This document shows positions 1-6,327 of a stretch of DNA of 11,150 nucleotides, one piece after another; the first letter of the stretch is position 1; each line of letters opens with the position of its first letter. The stretch lies in assembly GCA_964459065.1 (NCBI GenBank), contig CAYWMN010000116.1, positions 1 through 11,150 of the forward strand, read 5' to 3'. A program made the position numbers and the translations under genes. Origin of the DNA: JAMCXS01 sp964459065. Lineage in GTDB: Bacteria > Acidobacteriota > Terriglobia > UBA7540. The notes under the pieces were generated by a model. It worked only from the letters and a program-made list of their open reading frames with translations. It made no database searches and was not told the origin of the DNA.

Positions 1-1085
1 AAGGTCACGGTGGCGAGCGTCTGATTCTCTTTTTCGATCTTGACGCCCTCTTTGGATTCGATGGCCTGGTGCAATCCGTCCGACCACCGCCGGCCGGGCA
101 TCAGGCGTCCGGTAAACTCATCGACGATGATGACCTCGCCGTCCTTCACCACGTAATCGCGGTCCAGCTTGAACAGCGTGTGAGCCTTCAGCGCCTGGTA
201 GATGTGGTGGATGAACTCCATGTTGGCGGGGTCGTACATGTTCTCCAGACCCAGGAGTTTTTCCGCCTTGGCGATGCCGGGCTCCAGCAGACTGACGGTT
301 TTCAGCTTCTCGTCGATTTCGTAATCTTCTTTTTCCTTCAGGTGGGGAATCACCTTGTCGGTGCGGTAATACTTTTCCGTCGATTCGTCGCTGGCGCCGG
401 AAATAATCAGCGGCGTGCGCGCCTCGTCGATCAGGATGGAGTCCACTTCGTCGACGATGGAGTAATGGTGGTGGCGCTGGACGTAGTCGGCCAGGTCGAA
501 CTTCATGTTGTCGCGCAGGTAGTCGAACCCGTATTCATTGTTGGTGCCGTAGGTGACGTCGGCATTGTAAGCCTCGCGGCGCTCGTCGTCGTCCAGATCG
601 TGGGTGATCACGCCCACGCTCAGGCCCAGCAGCCGGTAGATGGGACCCATCCAGGCGGCGTCGCGGTTGGCCAGGTAGTCGTTCACGGTCACCACGTGCA
701 CGCCTTTGCCTTCCAGCGAATTCAGATAGACGGGCAGCGTGGCCACCAGCGTCTTGCCTTCGCCGGTCTTCATTTCGGCGATCTTGCCTTCGTGCAGCAC
801 CATGCCGCCGATGAGCTGCACGTCAAAGTGGCGCATGTTCAGCGTGCGCCGGCCGGCCTCGCGGCACAGCGCAAAGGCTTCGGCCAGCAGGTCGTCGAGC
901 GTTTCGCCCTCGGCCAGACGCTTCTTAAAAGCTTCGGTGCGCCGCGGAAATTCGGCGTCCTCGAGCTTCTGCATCTCCGGCTCAAGCGCGTTGATTTCTT
1001 CCACGCGCGCGCTCAGGCGCTTCAGCTCACGCTCGTTCTTGGATCCAATGACTTTGCCCAGTGCGGTTTGAAAATATGTTCCCAT
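1..1085 (-). CDS. secA: Protein translocase ATPase SecA, N-terminal part (3' end beyond window)
   Basis: SecA is the cytoplasmic ATPase that pushes unfolded preproteins through the SecYEG channel. The minus-strand reading gives 361 residues without a stop before the left edge, so roughly the last half or more of the protein is missing. The N-terminus (SKNERELKRL, then EEINALEPE) is typical of the family. Walker A is MKTGEGKT at residues 105-112, and the DEAD-type Walker B is DEVD at residues 212-215, followed by SILIDEARTPLIISG. YGTNNEYGFDYLRDN is another SecA signature, and the preprotein cross-linking region follows. The ATG at 1085 has a purine-rich AGAGGG close in front of it, at shorter spacing than usual, and the protein length before Walker A fits known SecA proteins. 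Identification is essentially certain; only the exact start could shift. Confidence 0.97.
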   Translation of the reverse strand, partial: MGTYFQTALGKVIGSKNERELKRLSARVEEINALEPEMQKLEDAEFPRRTEAFKKRLAEGETLDDLLAEAFALCREAGRRTLNMRHFDVQLIGGMVLHEGKIAEMKTGEGKTLVATLPVYLNSLEGKGVHVVTVNDYLANRDAAWMGPIYRLLGLSVGVITHDLDDDERREAYNADVTYGTNNEYGFDYLRDNMKFDLADYVQRHHHYSIVDEVDSILIDEARTPLIISGASDESTEKYYRTDKVIPHLKEKEDYEIDEKLKTVSLLEPGIAKAEKLLGLENMYDPANMEFIHHIYQALKAHTLFKLDRDYVVKDGEVIIVDEFTGRLMPGRRWSDGLHQAIESKEGVKIEKENQTLATVT

Positions 1086-1123
1086 AGCCCTCTGCCTGTG
1101 CCCGGTTTGAGCACATCTCTACT

Positions 1124-1153
1124 ATTCTACCCGTTCCTCGGCAAGATTGGCAA
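1124..1153 (-). promoter_or_regulatory. Putative sigma-70-type promoter for secA
   Basis: On the minus strand, a TTGCCA box (1148-1153) is separated by 18 bases from TAGAAT (1124-1129). Each box matches five of six consensus bases. Transcription would start about 30 bases upstream of the secA ATG. Assignment is by motif only; no operator or leader structure was seen. Confidence 0.45.
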
Positions 1154-1209
1154 AGTTTGGAGCACCGCCCTTACAGAAAACCCCTTCCGCCCAGCCCGTC
1201 CGCCTTGCT

Positions 1210-1240
1210 GTCATTCCGAGTGGGGCGAGGAATCCCGCTC
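1210..1240 (+). repeat. Fragment of dispersed GTCATTCCGAG-type repeat
   Basis: The stretch starts with GTCATTCCGAG and continues into GGGGCGAGGAATCCCGC. The opening matches, in opposite orientation, the repeat at 9202-9303, and GGCGAGG-ATC is also common to both. From memory, this motif occurs in many intergenic copies in Acidobacteriota genomes. Here it lies between secA and the 3' end of the helicase-nuclease gene. Only a short core is present. Confidence 0.5.
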
Positions 1241-1309
1241 CGCCCGCCGTTGCCGCCCCCCCGTCGTCTCCGGCTGCTTGTTCAATGGGGCAGATTGGGG
1301 CGGAGCTAG

Positions 1310-3286
1310 CTACAGAATGTCGATCCCAATACTCTTTAGATACTCAAAGGTGGGGTCATAGTAAGCTGGGCTGCGAGTTGCATCTTCCCCATTGCCATGC
1401 GGAACCACAATCACCATTCCTTGACGGGCTCGCGTGAGAAGCACGCGGTAGGCATTCTTGAGGTAATTTTGCCGCTCTTTTTTCTTGATACGATTCCACC
1501 GATTCCCGCAAAAAGACCAATGATTCCAGCCACTTGTCGAGTATCTGAAATCCGCGTCCCACGTAACACATGCCCAATCGAGTTCAAGCCCCTGCACATG
1601 AAATTCCGTGGCAACATCTTCCAGATAGAATGAGGAACGAATATCATCTTTTCCGTCTAGGAACCAATGGATCGGATCGACGGGCGTCTTCACGTCGATT
1701 GCATGCGGTTTCAATCGCTGAGCCTGAGAGGAAACCACAATCCCATACCGCTCCGTTCCGCTAGCTTGTGTCCGCAGCCATTGTTTTGCCTTGCTCAGGT
1801 CACGGGTAATGACAATGGGATATTTTGTCTTCACAGTTTCCCATACCCTGCAGGCTTCTTCAGAATTAAGGTCCAAAAGCTGCTTGACTAAGTGGGACAC
1901 TTTTTCTGCGCGAAATGAACGCATTGAGACCGCAAGGTGAAGCTCATCCTTACGGGTTACGTTCGGCCGAGTTGCCAGCTTATCCAGTACTTCCCCGGCG
2001 CTATACTCGCTGTCGGTAAGCCGGGAAGAAATGTAAATATGCCAATCCGGAAAGGAGCGATTCAGTGACTCAATCCATTCTGTAATCCCCGCTTCGCCCG
2101 TGTTAATCTCCTGACCTCCGCCAACAAGGCACACAATGACAGCCCAATCGCCATGCCGATTCAGGCAGGAGATCAAGAATTCGGGCTCGGACTGGTTGAA
2201 ATCGGGAATGTGCTTCTTCCGCATCATGAAACTTGAGGTTTGTTGCAGATTCCATGCTCGTTGCGCCTCGTCGAATAACGCGACGTGCTCAATTGGTGCT
2301 GAATGGATGTCAAGAAGGCAGTCGTCCCGGAAATGATGAACATTCTGTATGAACATCTTAACCTCACTCATTGCCTCGCTCTTCTTGACCTTCAGCCCAA
2401 GCGACCTTTTTCGCTTTACCTTATCCCTAGCAAGTGCTTCACGCAGAACCTTAACAAGTGGGTCGTTCCCTGATAGGAAAACGCTATAAAGGTCGTTGGC
2501 CTTATCAATATGGGTGGTTGCAATATTGAGTCCGACCAATGTTTTCCCCGCGCCCGGAACGCCCGTCACAAAACAAATTGCCTTCCGAGAATGTTCCTTT
2601 GCTGATTTGATGATGGCAGAAATAGCCTCGGATGTTTTGCTGAGGTTGATTGCGCTCGCATCATTTCGAGAGATTTCGTCAACCGAGTGTCCGCCGTAAA
2701 GTGCCAACGCTGCTTCAATGATCGTGGGGGTGGGACAATACCTTCCTTCTTCCCACTCCTTCGGATCGATATCGTCACCTTTAACAAAGTTCAAAACCTG
2801 CTCAATGACCTCGCCGAGCATCTCCAAACTACTCTTGATTGGGAACAGGAGGTCATGGTGTTTTGGGGTTGAGGCAATAAATGGACTTGCCCCGTTGGCC
2901 TTGGTAGCGATCAGGATCGGAGCAATGAACCTATCATGGCTGGTCTCATGGAAGTTCTTCAGGTCCAGGGCGTAATCCCATACCTGATCAACCGCACTCG
3001 AGGTGAATGCCTTCTCGCCGACTTTGAACTCAAGAACGAAAATGACCGGCCCGACCAGAAGCACGACATCGATGCGTTGCCCCATCCGAGGGATCGAGTA
3101 CTCAAAGTGGATTGCTCCCCTGTAGGGCTTCAAAACCAGTTGGAGGATTCTGATTTCCTCCAACCATGCGTCACGCTGAGTTGGCTCTAAGGCAAATCCA
3201 TTGCCACGCTCCAGTGTGCCCAGAATCGAGTTAACTTCGGATTGCAGGAAACTGGATATAGAGTCGGAGTAATATGCCCGGTTCAT
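1310..3286 (-). CDS. PD-(D/E)xK nuclease fused to DUF2075 (Schlafen group 3-type) helicase
   Basis: The product has 658 residues. The N-terminal domain carries D73, then E86-F-K88 after a hydrophobic strand, then Q101 in QVWDYALDLK; this is the D...ExK...Q pattern of restriction-like nucleases. The rest is a P-loop helicase of the DUF2075 / SLFN-g3 type: Walker A GVPGAGKT (242-249), Walker B DEAQ (339-342), GGGQ (389-392), QGLELD (565-570), and the arginine-bearing NAYRVLLTRARQG (611-623) that resembles motif VI of superfamily 1. It probably binds and cleaves or remodels nucleic acid in the cytoplasm. Such fusions are often found in defence or mobile settings, but no partner gene is next to it. 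Base composition is distinctly poorer in GC than the flanks (27 of 60 at 2341-2400, against 43 of 60 at 8761-8820), which suggests acquisition. The ATG at 3286 has only a weak GGGG in front. Its TAG stop lies in CTGTAG. Confidence 0.85.
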   Translation of the reverse strand: MNRAYYSDSISSFLQSEVNSILGTLERGNGFALEPTQRDAWLEEIRILQLVLKPYRGAIHFEYSIPRMGQRIDVVLLVGPVIFVLEFKVGEKAFTSSAVDQVWDYALDLKNFHETSHDRFIAPILIATKANGASPFIASTPKHHDLLFPIKSSLEMLGEVIEQVLNFVKGDDIDPKEWEEGRYCPTPTIIEAALALYGGHSVDEISRNDASAINLSKTSEAISAIIKSAKEHSRKAICFVTGVPGAGKTLVGLNIATTHIDKANDLYSVFLSGNDPLVKVLREALARDKVKRKRSLGLKVKKSEAMSEVKMFIQNVHHFRDDCLLDIHSAPIEHVALFDEAQRAWNLQQTSSFMMRKKHIPDFNQSEPEFLISCLNRHGDWAVIVCLVGGGQEINTGEAGITEWIESLNRSFPDWHIYISSRLTDSEYSAGEVLDKLATRPNVTRKDELHLAVSMRSFRAEKVSHLVKQLLDLNSEEACRVWETVKTKYPIVITRDLSKAKQWLRTQASGTERYGIVVSSQAQRLKPHAIDVKTPVDPIHWFLDGKDDIRSSFYLEDVATEFHVQGLELDWACVTWDADFRYSTSGWNHWSFCGNRWNRIKKKERQNYLKNAYRVLLTRARQGMVIVVPHGNGEDATRSPAYYDPTFEYLKSIGIDIL

Positions 3287-3390
3287 GAATCCCCGCTGTT
3301 ATTCAGTCTTGCACGGCTGAACTGTTGACTTACCTGCCTGCGTCAGTCCTGTGCTCGTGATGCAGTCGTCGTGGTAAACATTCCGCAGAA

Positions 3391-3418
3391 ATTATAGACG
3401 GCAATCCCCAAATCACAA
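3391..3418 (-). promoter_or_regulatory. Putative promoter of the helicase-nuclease gene
   Basis: On the minus strand, a perfect TATAAT (3391-3396) follows TTGTGA (3413-3418) with a 16-base spacer. The start of transcription would leave an untranslated leader of roughly 95-100 bases before the ATG at 3286. I saw no clear operator or riboswitch fold in that leader. Confidence 0.55.
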
Positions 3419-3447
3419 GTCCTTATACTTGCCATGGCGCGAAAGGC

Positions 3448-3665
3448 CGGCGGTGGGGACACCGCCGCTACAGAAGACACAGGCATTTGTAGCGCAGGGC
3501 TCGCTCGTCAGCCCTGCGGCAATTCGAGCCCTTCGCGCGTTGGGCGAAGGGCAGGTTTTTGCGCGGCGATTGTCGCACGGCGTCCGCCAGTCGGGATGCA
3601 CTGGCAAGGACCCAAAACGTCCTTGCCTGGAAGAACCGCAGGGCGAGGGCCGGGCCCTGCGCTAC
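3448..3665 (+). repeat. Composite REP element, copy 1 (five hairpins)
   Basis: This gene-free element holds five perfect inverted repeats in order. H1 is CGGCGGTG (3448-3455) with CACCGCCG (3460-3467), followed at once by CTAC. H2 is GTAG (3489-3492), then CGCAGGGCT (3493-3501) with AGCCCTGCG (3510-3518). H3 is GCCCTTCGC (3528-3536) with GCGAAGGGC (3544-3552). H4 is GGCAAGGAC (3603-3611) with GTCCTTGCC (3619-3627). H5 is CGCAGGGC (3637-3644) with GCCCTGCG (3654-3661), then CTAC. GTAG at a hairpin foot is the known hallmark of REP sequences handled by RAYT transposases, and H2 and H5 face each other as in bacterial interspersed mosaic elements. A second copy lies at 4977-5197 in the same orientation. 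Confidence 0.85.
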
Positions 3666-3705
3666 AGAGGCGGAACACTGGCGAGACGACTGGATGTTGA
3701 AAACC

Positions 3706-3729
3706 CGGCGGTGGGGACACCGCCGCTAC
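3706..3729 (-). repeat. Single REP unit upstream of the transposase gene
   Basis: Read on the minus strand, GTAG is directly followed by an 8-bp perfect stem, CGGCGGTG with CACCGCCG, and a four-base TCCC loop. It is identical to hairpin H1 of composite copy 1. It lies 57 bases before the transposase start and points in the opposite direction to the unit behind the gene at 4257-4280. Confidence 0.8.
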
Positions 3730-3786
3730 AGGGCGTACTCCTGACAGTCCTGCCATGGAGAAGGACGAATCGGCTAAAATGCTCCA

Positions 3787-4242
3787 ATGCGCCTGCAACG
3801 CCTGCAATGGCTTCATAGCGACTGTCCCGTTTACTTCCTGACAGCCTGTACTCACGGACGACGGGCAACTTTGGCGATGCCAGCCATTCACGATGCCTTT
3901 CAGCGGTTTGCTGCAGGGAGCGTGGGCCATCGGGTTTATGTCGGGCGGTACGTGATGATGCCCGACCATTTGCATCTTTTTGCAGCCTTTGCACCCGGAG
4001 CTCCGTCACTTTCTGAATGGGTCAAAGGGCTTAAGCGAGGTCTGGCGGAAGAGTTGAAGCTCCATGGGAACGCGGCACCCTATTGGCAGAAGGGCTTTTT
4101 TGACCATGTCCTTCGTTCAGAAGAATCCTATTCGCAAAAGTGGCGTTACGTTCGACAAAATCCTGTGCGCGCCAGACTCGTTCTTAGAACGGACGATTGG
4201 CCTTATCAGGGCGAAATTCACCCGCTTGTAATACCGCGATGA
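3787..4242 (+). CDS. REP-associated tyrosine transposase (RAYT, Y1/HUH family)
   Basis: The protein has 151 residues, normal for a compact RAYT. These single-strand DNA endonucleases of the IS200/IS605 type cut next to REP hairpins through a covalent tyrosine link. The metal-binding HUH motif is H61-L62-H63 inside YVMMPDHLHLF. The expected catalytic tyrosine is Y121 in WRYVRQNPVRA, the family's conserved C-terminal signature. Other family segments are VYFLTACTH near residue 15, WVKGLK at 78-83 and YWQKGFFDHVLRSEESY at 99-115. The frame is intact and both active-site elements are present, so it may be functional. REP-like palindromes with GTAG feet flank it on both sides, as expected for a domesticated RAYT that maintains its REPs in trans. 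No strong ribosome binding site precedes the ATG. Two stop codons, TGA and then TAG, end the gene. Confidence 0.93.
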   Translation: MRLQRLQWLHSDCPVYFLTACTHGRRATLAMPAIHDAFQRFAAGSVGHRVYVGRYVMMPDHLHLFAAFAPGAPSLSEWVKGLKRGLAEELKLHGNAAPYWQKGFFDHVLRSEESYSQKWRYVRQNPVRARLVLRTDDWPYQGEIHPLVIPR

Positions 4243-4256
4243 TAGCGACAGTTGTT

Positions 4257-4280
4257 GTAGCGGCGGTGTCCTCACCGCCG
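4257..4280 (+). repeat. Single REP unit downstream of the transposase gene
   Basis: GTAG (4257-4260) abuts CGGCGGTG (4261-4268), a TCCT loop and CACCGCCG (4273-4280). The stem is identical to H1 and to the unit at 3706-3729, but the orientation is reversed, so the transposase gene is bracketed by inverted REPs. It starts 15 bases after the transposase stop codon. Confidence 0.8.
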
Positions 4281-4383
4281 GTTCTTCCTGAAAGCTACCT
4301 GATTCGTGATTGAGTACCGCCGGGGGACAATAAGCCTCCCTCCGCGTGCCCGTAAAAGGTTTCGCGGCCGGGGCCGCCAAAGG

Positions 4384-4407
4384 CCGGCGGTGAGGGCCCT
4401 GCGCTAC
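4384..4407 (-). repeat. Chimeric REP remnant
   Basis: The left part (CGGCGGTGAGGG) is the left arm of an H1-type hairpin. The right part (CCCTGCGCTAC) is the right arm and foot of an H5-type hairpin. The two arms cannot pair over the normal stem. It looks like the outcome of a deletion between an H1 and an H5 arm, leaving the outer ends of a composite element. It ends 10 bases from the stop codon of the small membrane protein. Confidence 0.6.
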
Positions 4408-4417
4408 AGATCCCGGG

Positions 4418-4762
4418 TTAGCGCGGTTTGACGACGGGCAAAAAGCCGTGCTTGGGCGGAGCGAACCACCAGACCTGGCCGGCCTTGTTGAAGAACTGCA
4501 GAATGGGCTGGCCGTGATTCATGGTCATGCGGCCGCGCACGTTGCCGTGCGAGTCGGTCAGCAGAAATTCCTGGGCGACGACGGCCTTGTGAACAGGCTT
4601 CTTTGTGCCGGGCCAGGCGAACGATTGCGGTCCCGCCAGCAAAACGACAGCGACCATCAGGACGAAAAGGAAAAACGCGCCTGCCTGCCAGCGCCGGGTG
4701 GATTTTTCGAGCGCACTGATGCGTGATGAGAGCCGAGCGATATCATGGTGAGAATCGTTCAT
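4418..4762 (-). CDS. Small single-pass membrane protein of unknown function
   Basis: The protein has 114 residues. Residues 1-25 are polar with heptad-like spacing (IARLSSRISALEK), suggesting a short cytoplasmic coiled coil. A hydrophobic segment at about 27-47 (AGAFFLFVLMVAVVLLAG) is a transmembrane helix or uncleaved signal anchor. The rest should lie outside the membrane. It contains AQEFLLTDSHGNVRGRM and then ILQFFNKAGQVWW, a doubled 'F-L-x-D-x-x-G' beta-type pattern that I recall from many uncharacterised acidobacterial proteins. The start at 4762 is well fixed by AGGAGG six bases upstream; the frame stays open for another 31 codons upstream, but nothing supports a longer protein. It stands alone between REP elements, with no functional partner visible. 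The gene is probably real; its role is unknown. Confidence 0.75.
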   Translation of the reverse strand: MNDSHHDIARLSSRISALEKSTRRWQAGAFFLFVLMVAVVLLAGPQSFAWPGTKKPVHKAVVAQEFLLTDSHGNVRGRMTMNHGQPILQFFNKAGQVWWFAPPKHGFLPVVKPR

Positions 4763-4768
4763 GGGATT

Positions 4769-4774
4769 CCTCCT
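4769..4774 (-). promoter_or_regulatory. Strong ribosome binding site fixing the 4762 start
   Basis: AGGAGG on the minus strand stands six bases before the ATG at 4760-4762. It decides the start of the small membrane protein against the longer frame that begins further upstream. Confidence 0.8.
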
Positions 4775-4891
4775 GGTTGATATTCGTTCGAACAATGGAT
4801 GCTGCAAGCCGGGGATTTGTTGCTTGTCCCGGATGTCCGGATTTTCCCCTGGCAAAAATCGTACGCCCGGGAAGTTTGGGTTTCAAGGCGG

Positions 4892-4930
4892 GATTGCCGG
4901 CAATCGCACCCATCGCAGAACCTGCGATGG
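4892..4930. other. Palindrome and hairpin upstream of the small membrane protein gene
   Basis: A 14-base perfect palindrome, GATTGCCGGCAATC (4892-4905), is followed closely by an inverted repeat, CCATCGCAG (4910-4918) with CTGCGATGG (4922-4930), that has only a three-base gap. There is no GTAG foot and no T-tract, so it is neither a plain REP unit nor a classic terminator. It lies about 130-170 bases upstream of the 4762 start, between that gene and composite copy 2. Function is unknown. Confidence 0.4.
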
Positions 4931-4976
4931 ATGCGCCATCCGCCGTGGCGGCGCTGCATTGCGCGTTTGAAAAGCC

Positions 4977-5197
4977 CGGCGGTGAGGACACCGCCGCTAC
5001 AGAAGACACAGGCATTTGTAGCGCAAGGCTCGCTCGTCAGCCTTGCGGCAATTCAAGCCCTTCGCGGGTTGGGCGAAGGGCAGGGCTTTGTGCGACGACT
5101 GGATGTACGGCGCCAGCTATTTGGGACGCATTGGGCAAGGACCCAAACCGTCCTTGCCTGGAAGAACCGCAGGGCCGGAGAGCGGGCCCTGCGCTAC
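4977..5197 (+). repeat. Composite REP element, copy 2 (five hairpins)
   Basis: The same five-hairpin order as copy 1 is present. H1 is 4977-4984 with 4989-4996, then CTAC. H2 is GTAG 5018-5021, then CGCAAGGCT (5022-5030) with AGCCTTGCG (5039-5047). H3 is 5057-5065 with 5073-5081. H4 is 5134-5142 with 5150-5158. H5 is 5168-5175 with 5186-5193, then CTAC 5194-5197. Aligned without gaps, 4989-5084 differs from 3460-3555 at four positions: a compensating pair in the H2 stem, one base outside any stem and one in the H3 loop. The stretch between H3 and H4 is more diverged and differs in length. The right end supplies the stop codon of the 297-residue gene. Confidence 0.85.
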
Positions 5198-6087
5198 AGG
5201 GTGGAAAGTTCGAATTCCAGCAGGGCGGCGCGGGCGTCGGGATCGGTGATCAGGTCTTCGAGTTCGCGGTCTTCGCGGCGCTGGCGGATGGCGCTGCCTT
5301 TGACGAGGCGCTCGCCCAGAGGATAACGGTAGCCGCGGCCCGAGCGCACGCGGACAAAGCGCCGGAGCAGCCGCTCGGCGGCGCCCAGCAACTGCCAGGA
5401 GCGGGCGGCCGCCTGGTCGCGGTCCATCAGGATTTCGAGCAAAGCGTAGGCGCGCACATGAGCGGTCTCGGGGGCCCGGCTTCGGGTGCGGGGAGCCTCT
5501 TTCAGAAAGGCGCGCAGACGCTCAAGCTCCCAGGCGGCCTGGGCAAAGTAGAGCCGGTGATGCCGCCAGAGCGCGTCCGTGATGCGGCCCGCGAGCGCTT
5601 CTTCTTCAGCTCCGCGCGGAGCGAGATAGCGCCGCACCTGCCGCTGGAGCAATTGGTAATCGCGGGGATTTTCACCCAGCTCCGCCACAGGCCCCCGCAG
5701 CAGGCGCGAGAACAGGCCGTGCTTAAGAATGCTTTGCGCGTGGCGGAGTTGCGACCGGGGAGTGCGCCGCGAGCGGGCAATGGCAATCGTCTGGCGAAGC
5801 TTGGCGAGGTGTTCGGGCGAGCGTCCCCGGGCGTTGAGCGCGGCGGTGGCCCGCGCGATGTTGCGGCGGCTGGCGGCAAGCTGCGCGGGAGAGGATTTGC
5901 GCCGGCGTCCGCGATTGGCCTGCTGGGCTCGCTTGATGGAGCGCCGCGAGGCGGCAAGCCGGGCCGGAGTGAGCTCCCAGCGGGTGCGGTTGGCTTCCCA
6001 GGCCTTCTCGAGATTTTTGAGCGACGCCGCACGGTGGCGCGGGGAATGAAAGGCAGGCGAAGCCGGACTGGACTTTTTGCGGGGCAT
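5194..6087 (-). CDS. Basic protein with five N-terminal helical repeats and LKHGL motif, function unknown
   Basis: The protein has 297 residues. The first 127 contain five related units starting at about residues 15, 40, 66, 90 and 109, with a consensus of S/T-P, then L-A-A-x-R-x-x-I-x-x-A; for example TPARLAASRRSIKRAQ and SPAQLAASRRNIARAT. The units are very rich in Arg and Lys, as expected of a DNA- or RNA-binding array, and vaguely resemble NUMOD3-type motifs. The last unit runs into ILKHGLFSRLL (120-130), followed by a helical region with NPRDYQLLQRQVRRYL (140-155) and WRHHRL (174-179). I recall similar 'LKHGL' proteins as multicopy and uncharacterised in Acidobacteriota. The ATG at 6087 is preferred because a promoter lies about 90 bases upstream; the open frame further upstream runs antisense through the glycoside hydrolase. 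The TAG stop is inside a REP foot. Confidence 0.75.
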   Translation of the reverse strand: MPRKKSSPASPAFHSPRHRAASLKNLEKAWEANRTRWELTPARLAASRRSIKRAQQANRGRRRKSSPAQLAASRRNIARATAALNARGRSPEHLAKLRQTIAIARSRRTPRSQLRHAQSILKHGLFSRLLRGPVAELGENPRDYQLLQRQVRRYLAPRGAEEEALAGRITDALWRHHRLYFAQAAWELERLRAFLKEAPRTRSRAPETAHVRAYALLEILMDRDQAAARSWQLLGAAERLLRRFVRVRSGRGYRYPLGERLVKGSAIRQRREDRELEDLITDPDARAALLEFELSTL

Positions 6088-6178
6088 CAGTCGGGGCGCG
6101 AGAACCGCGCCCTCTCTCCTGAAGGCGGCGAGCGTTGAGGCCGCGGATGGCCGGCAGGGAAACCGACAGAACTCAAGT

Positions 6179-6207
6179 AGCCTAGCATAAGACTGGCGGT
6201 TTGTCAA
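6179..6207 (-). promoter_or_regulatory. Putative promoter of the 297-residue repeat protein gene
   Basis: On the minus strand, a perfect TTGACA (6202-6207) is followed after 17 bases by TAGGCT (6179-6184), which is preceded by TG-C, an extended -10 element. The -10 box itself matches only three of six consensus bases. The predicted leader is about 85 bases. This supports the ATG at 6087 over starts further upstream. In the divergent 6088-6327 interval I saw no equally clear promoter for the plus-strand glycoside hydrolase. Confidence 0.55.
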
Positions 6208-6327
6208 GTGAAAACGCCCGGCCCGGCTTGGCAACCGCCCGGCTGTGAGGGAGAATGGTGGGCGGGCCGGCCGCCGTGCCGCTGCGGCCGGAATCTTGAA
6301 AGGGAAGGGTTGGGGCCGGGAGAAACG

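Noticed and set aside
69..1361. Long plus-strand frame of 430 residues
   Set aside because: It is the antisense shadow of secA, Val/His/Gln-rich without family motifs; the minus strand reads clear SecA signatures throughout.
3429..4009. Several overlapping small frames on both strands in the repeat island
   Set aside because: They are translations of the hairpin elements (for example the recurring GGDTAAT or SLPGRTAG segments) and lack ribosome binding sites and conserved features. Their similarity to each other comes from the DNA repeats.
3448..5197. CRISPR array
   Set aside because: The repeats are palindromic, differ from each other, are irregularly spaced and carry GTAG feet; there are no regular spacers and no cas genes.
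3448..5197. A composite transposon bounded by the two 220-bp elements
   Set aside because: The two copies are direct repeats with no flanking target duplication that I could see, and the enclosed small membrane gene has no link to mobility. RAYT enzymes are not known to move themselves in this way, so REP seeding is the simpler reading.
4723..6138. Plus-strand frame of 471 residues
   Set aside because: It runs through composite REP copy 2 and antisense to the 297-residue gene, with Gly/Ala/Arg-rich sequence and no recognisable domain.
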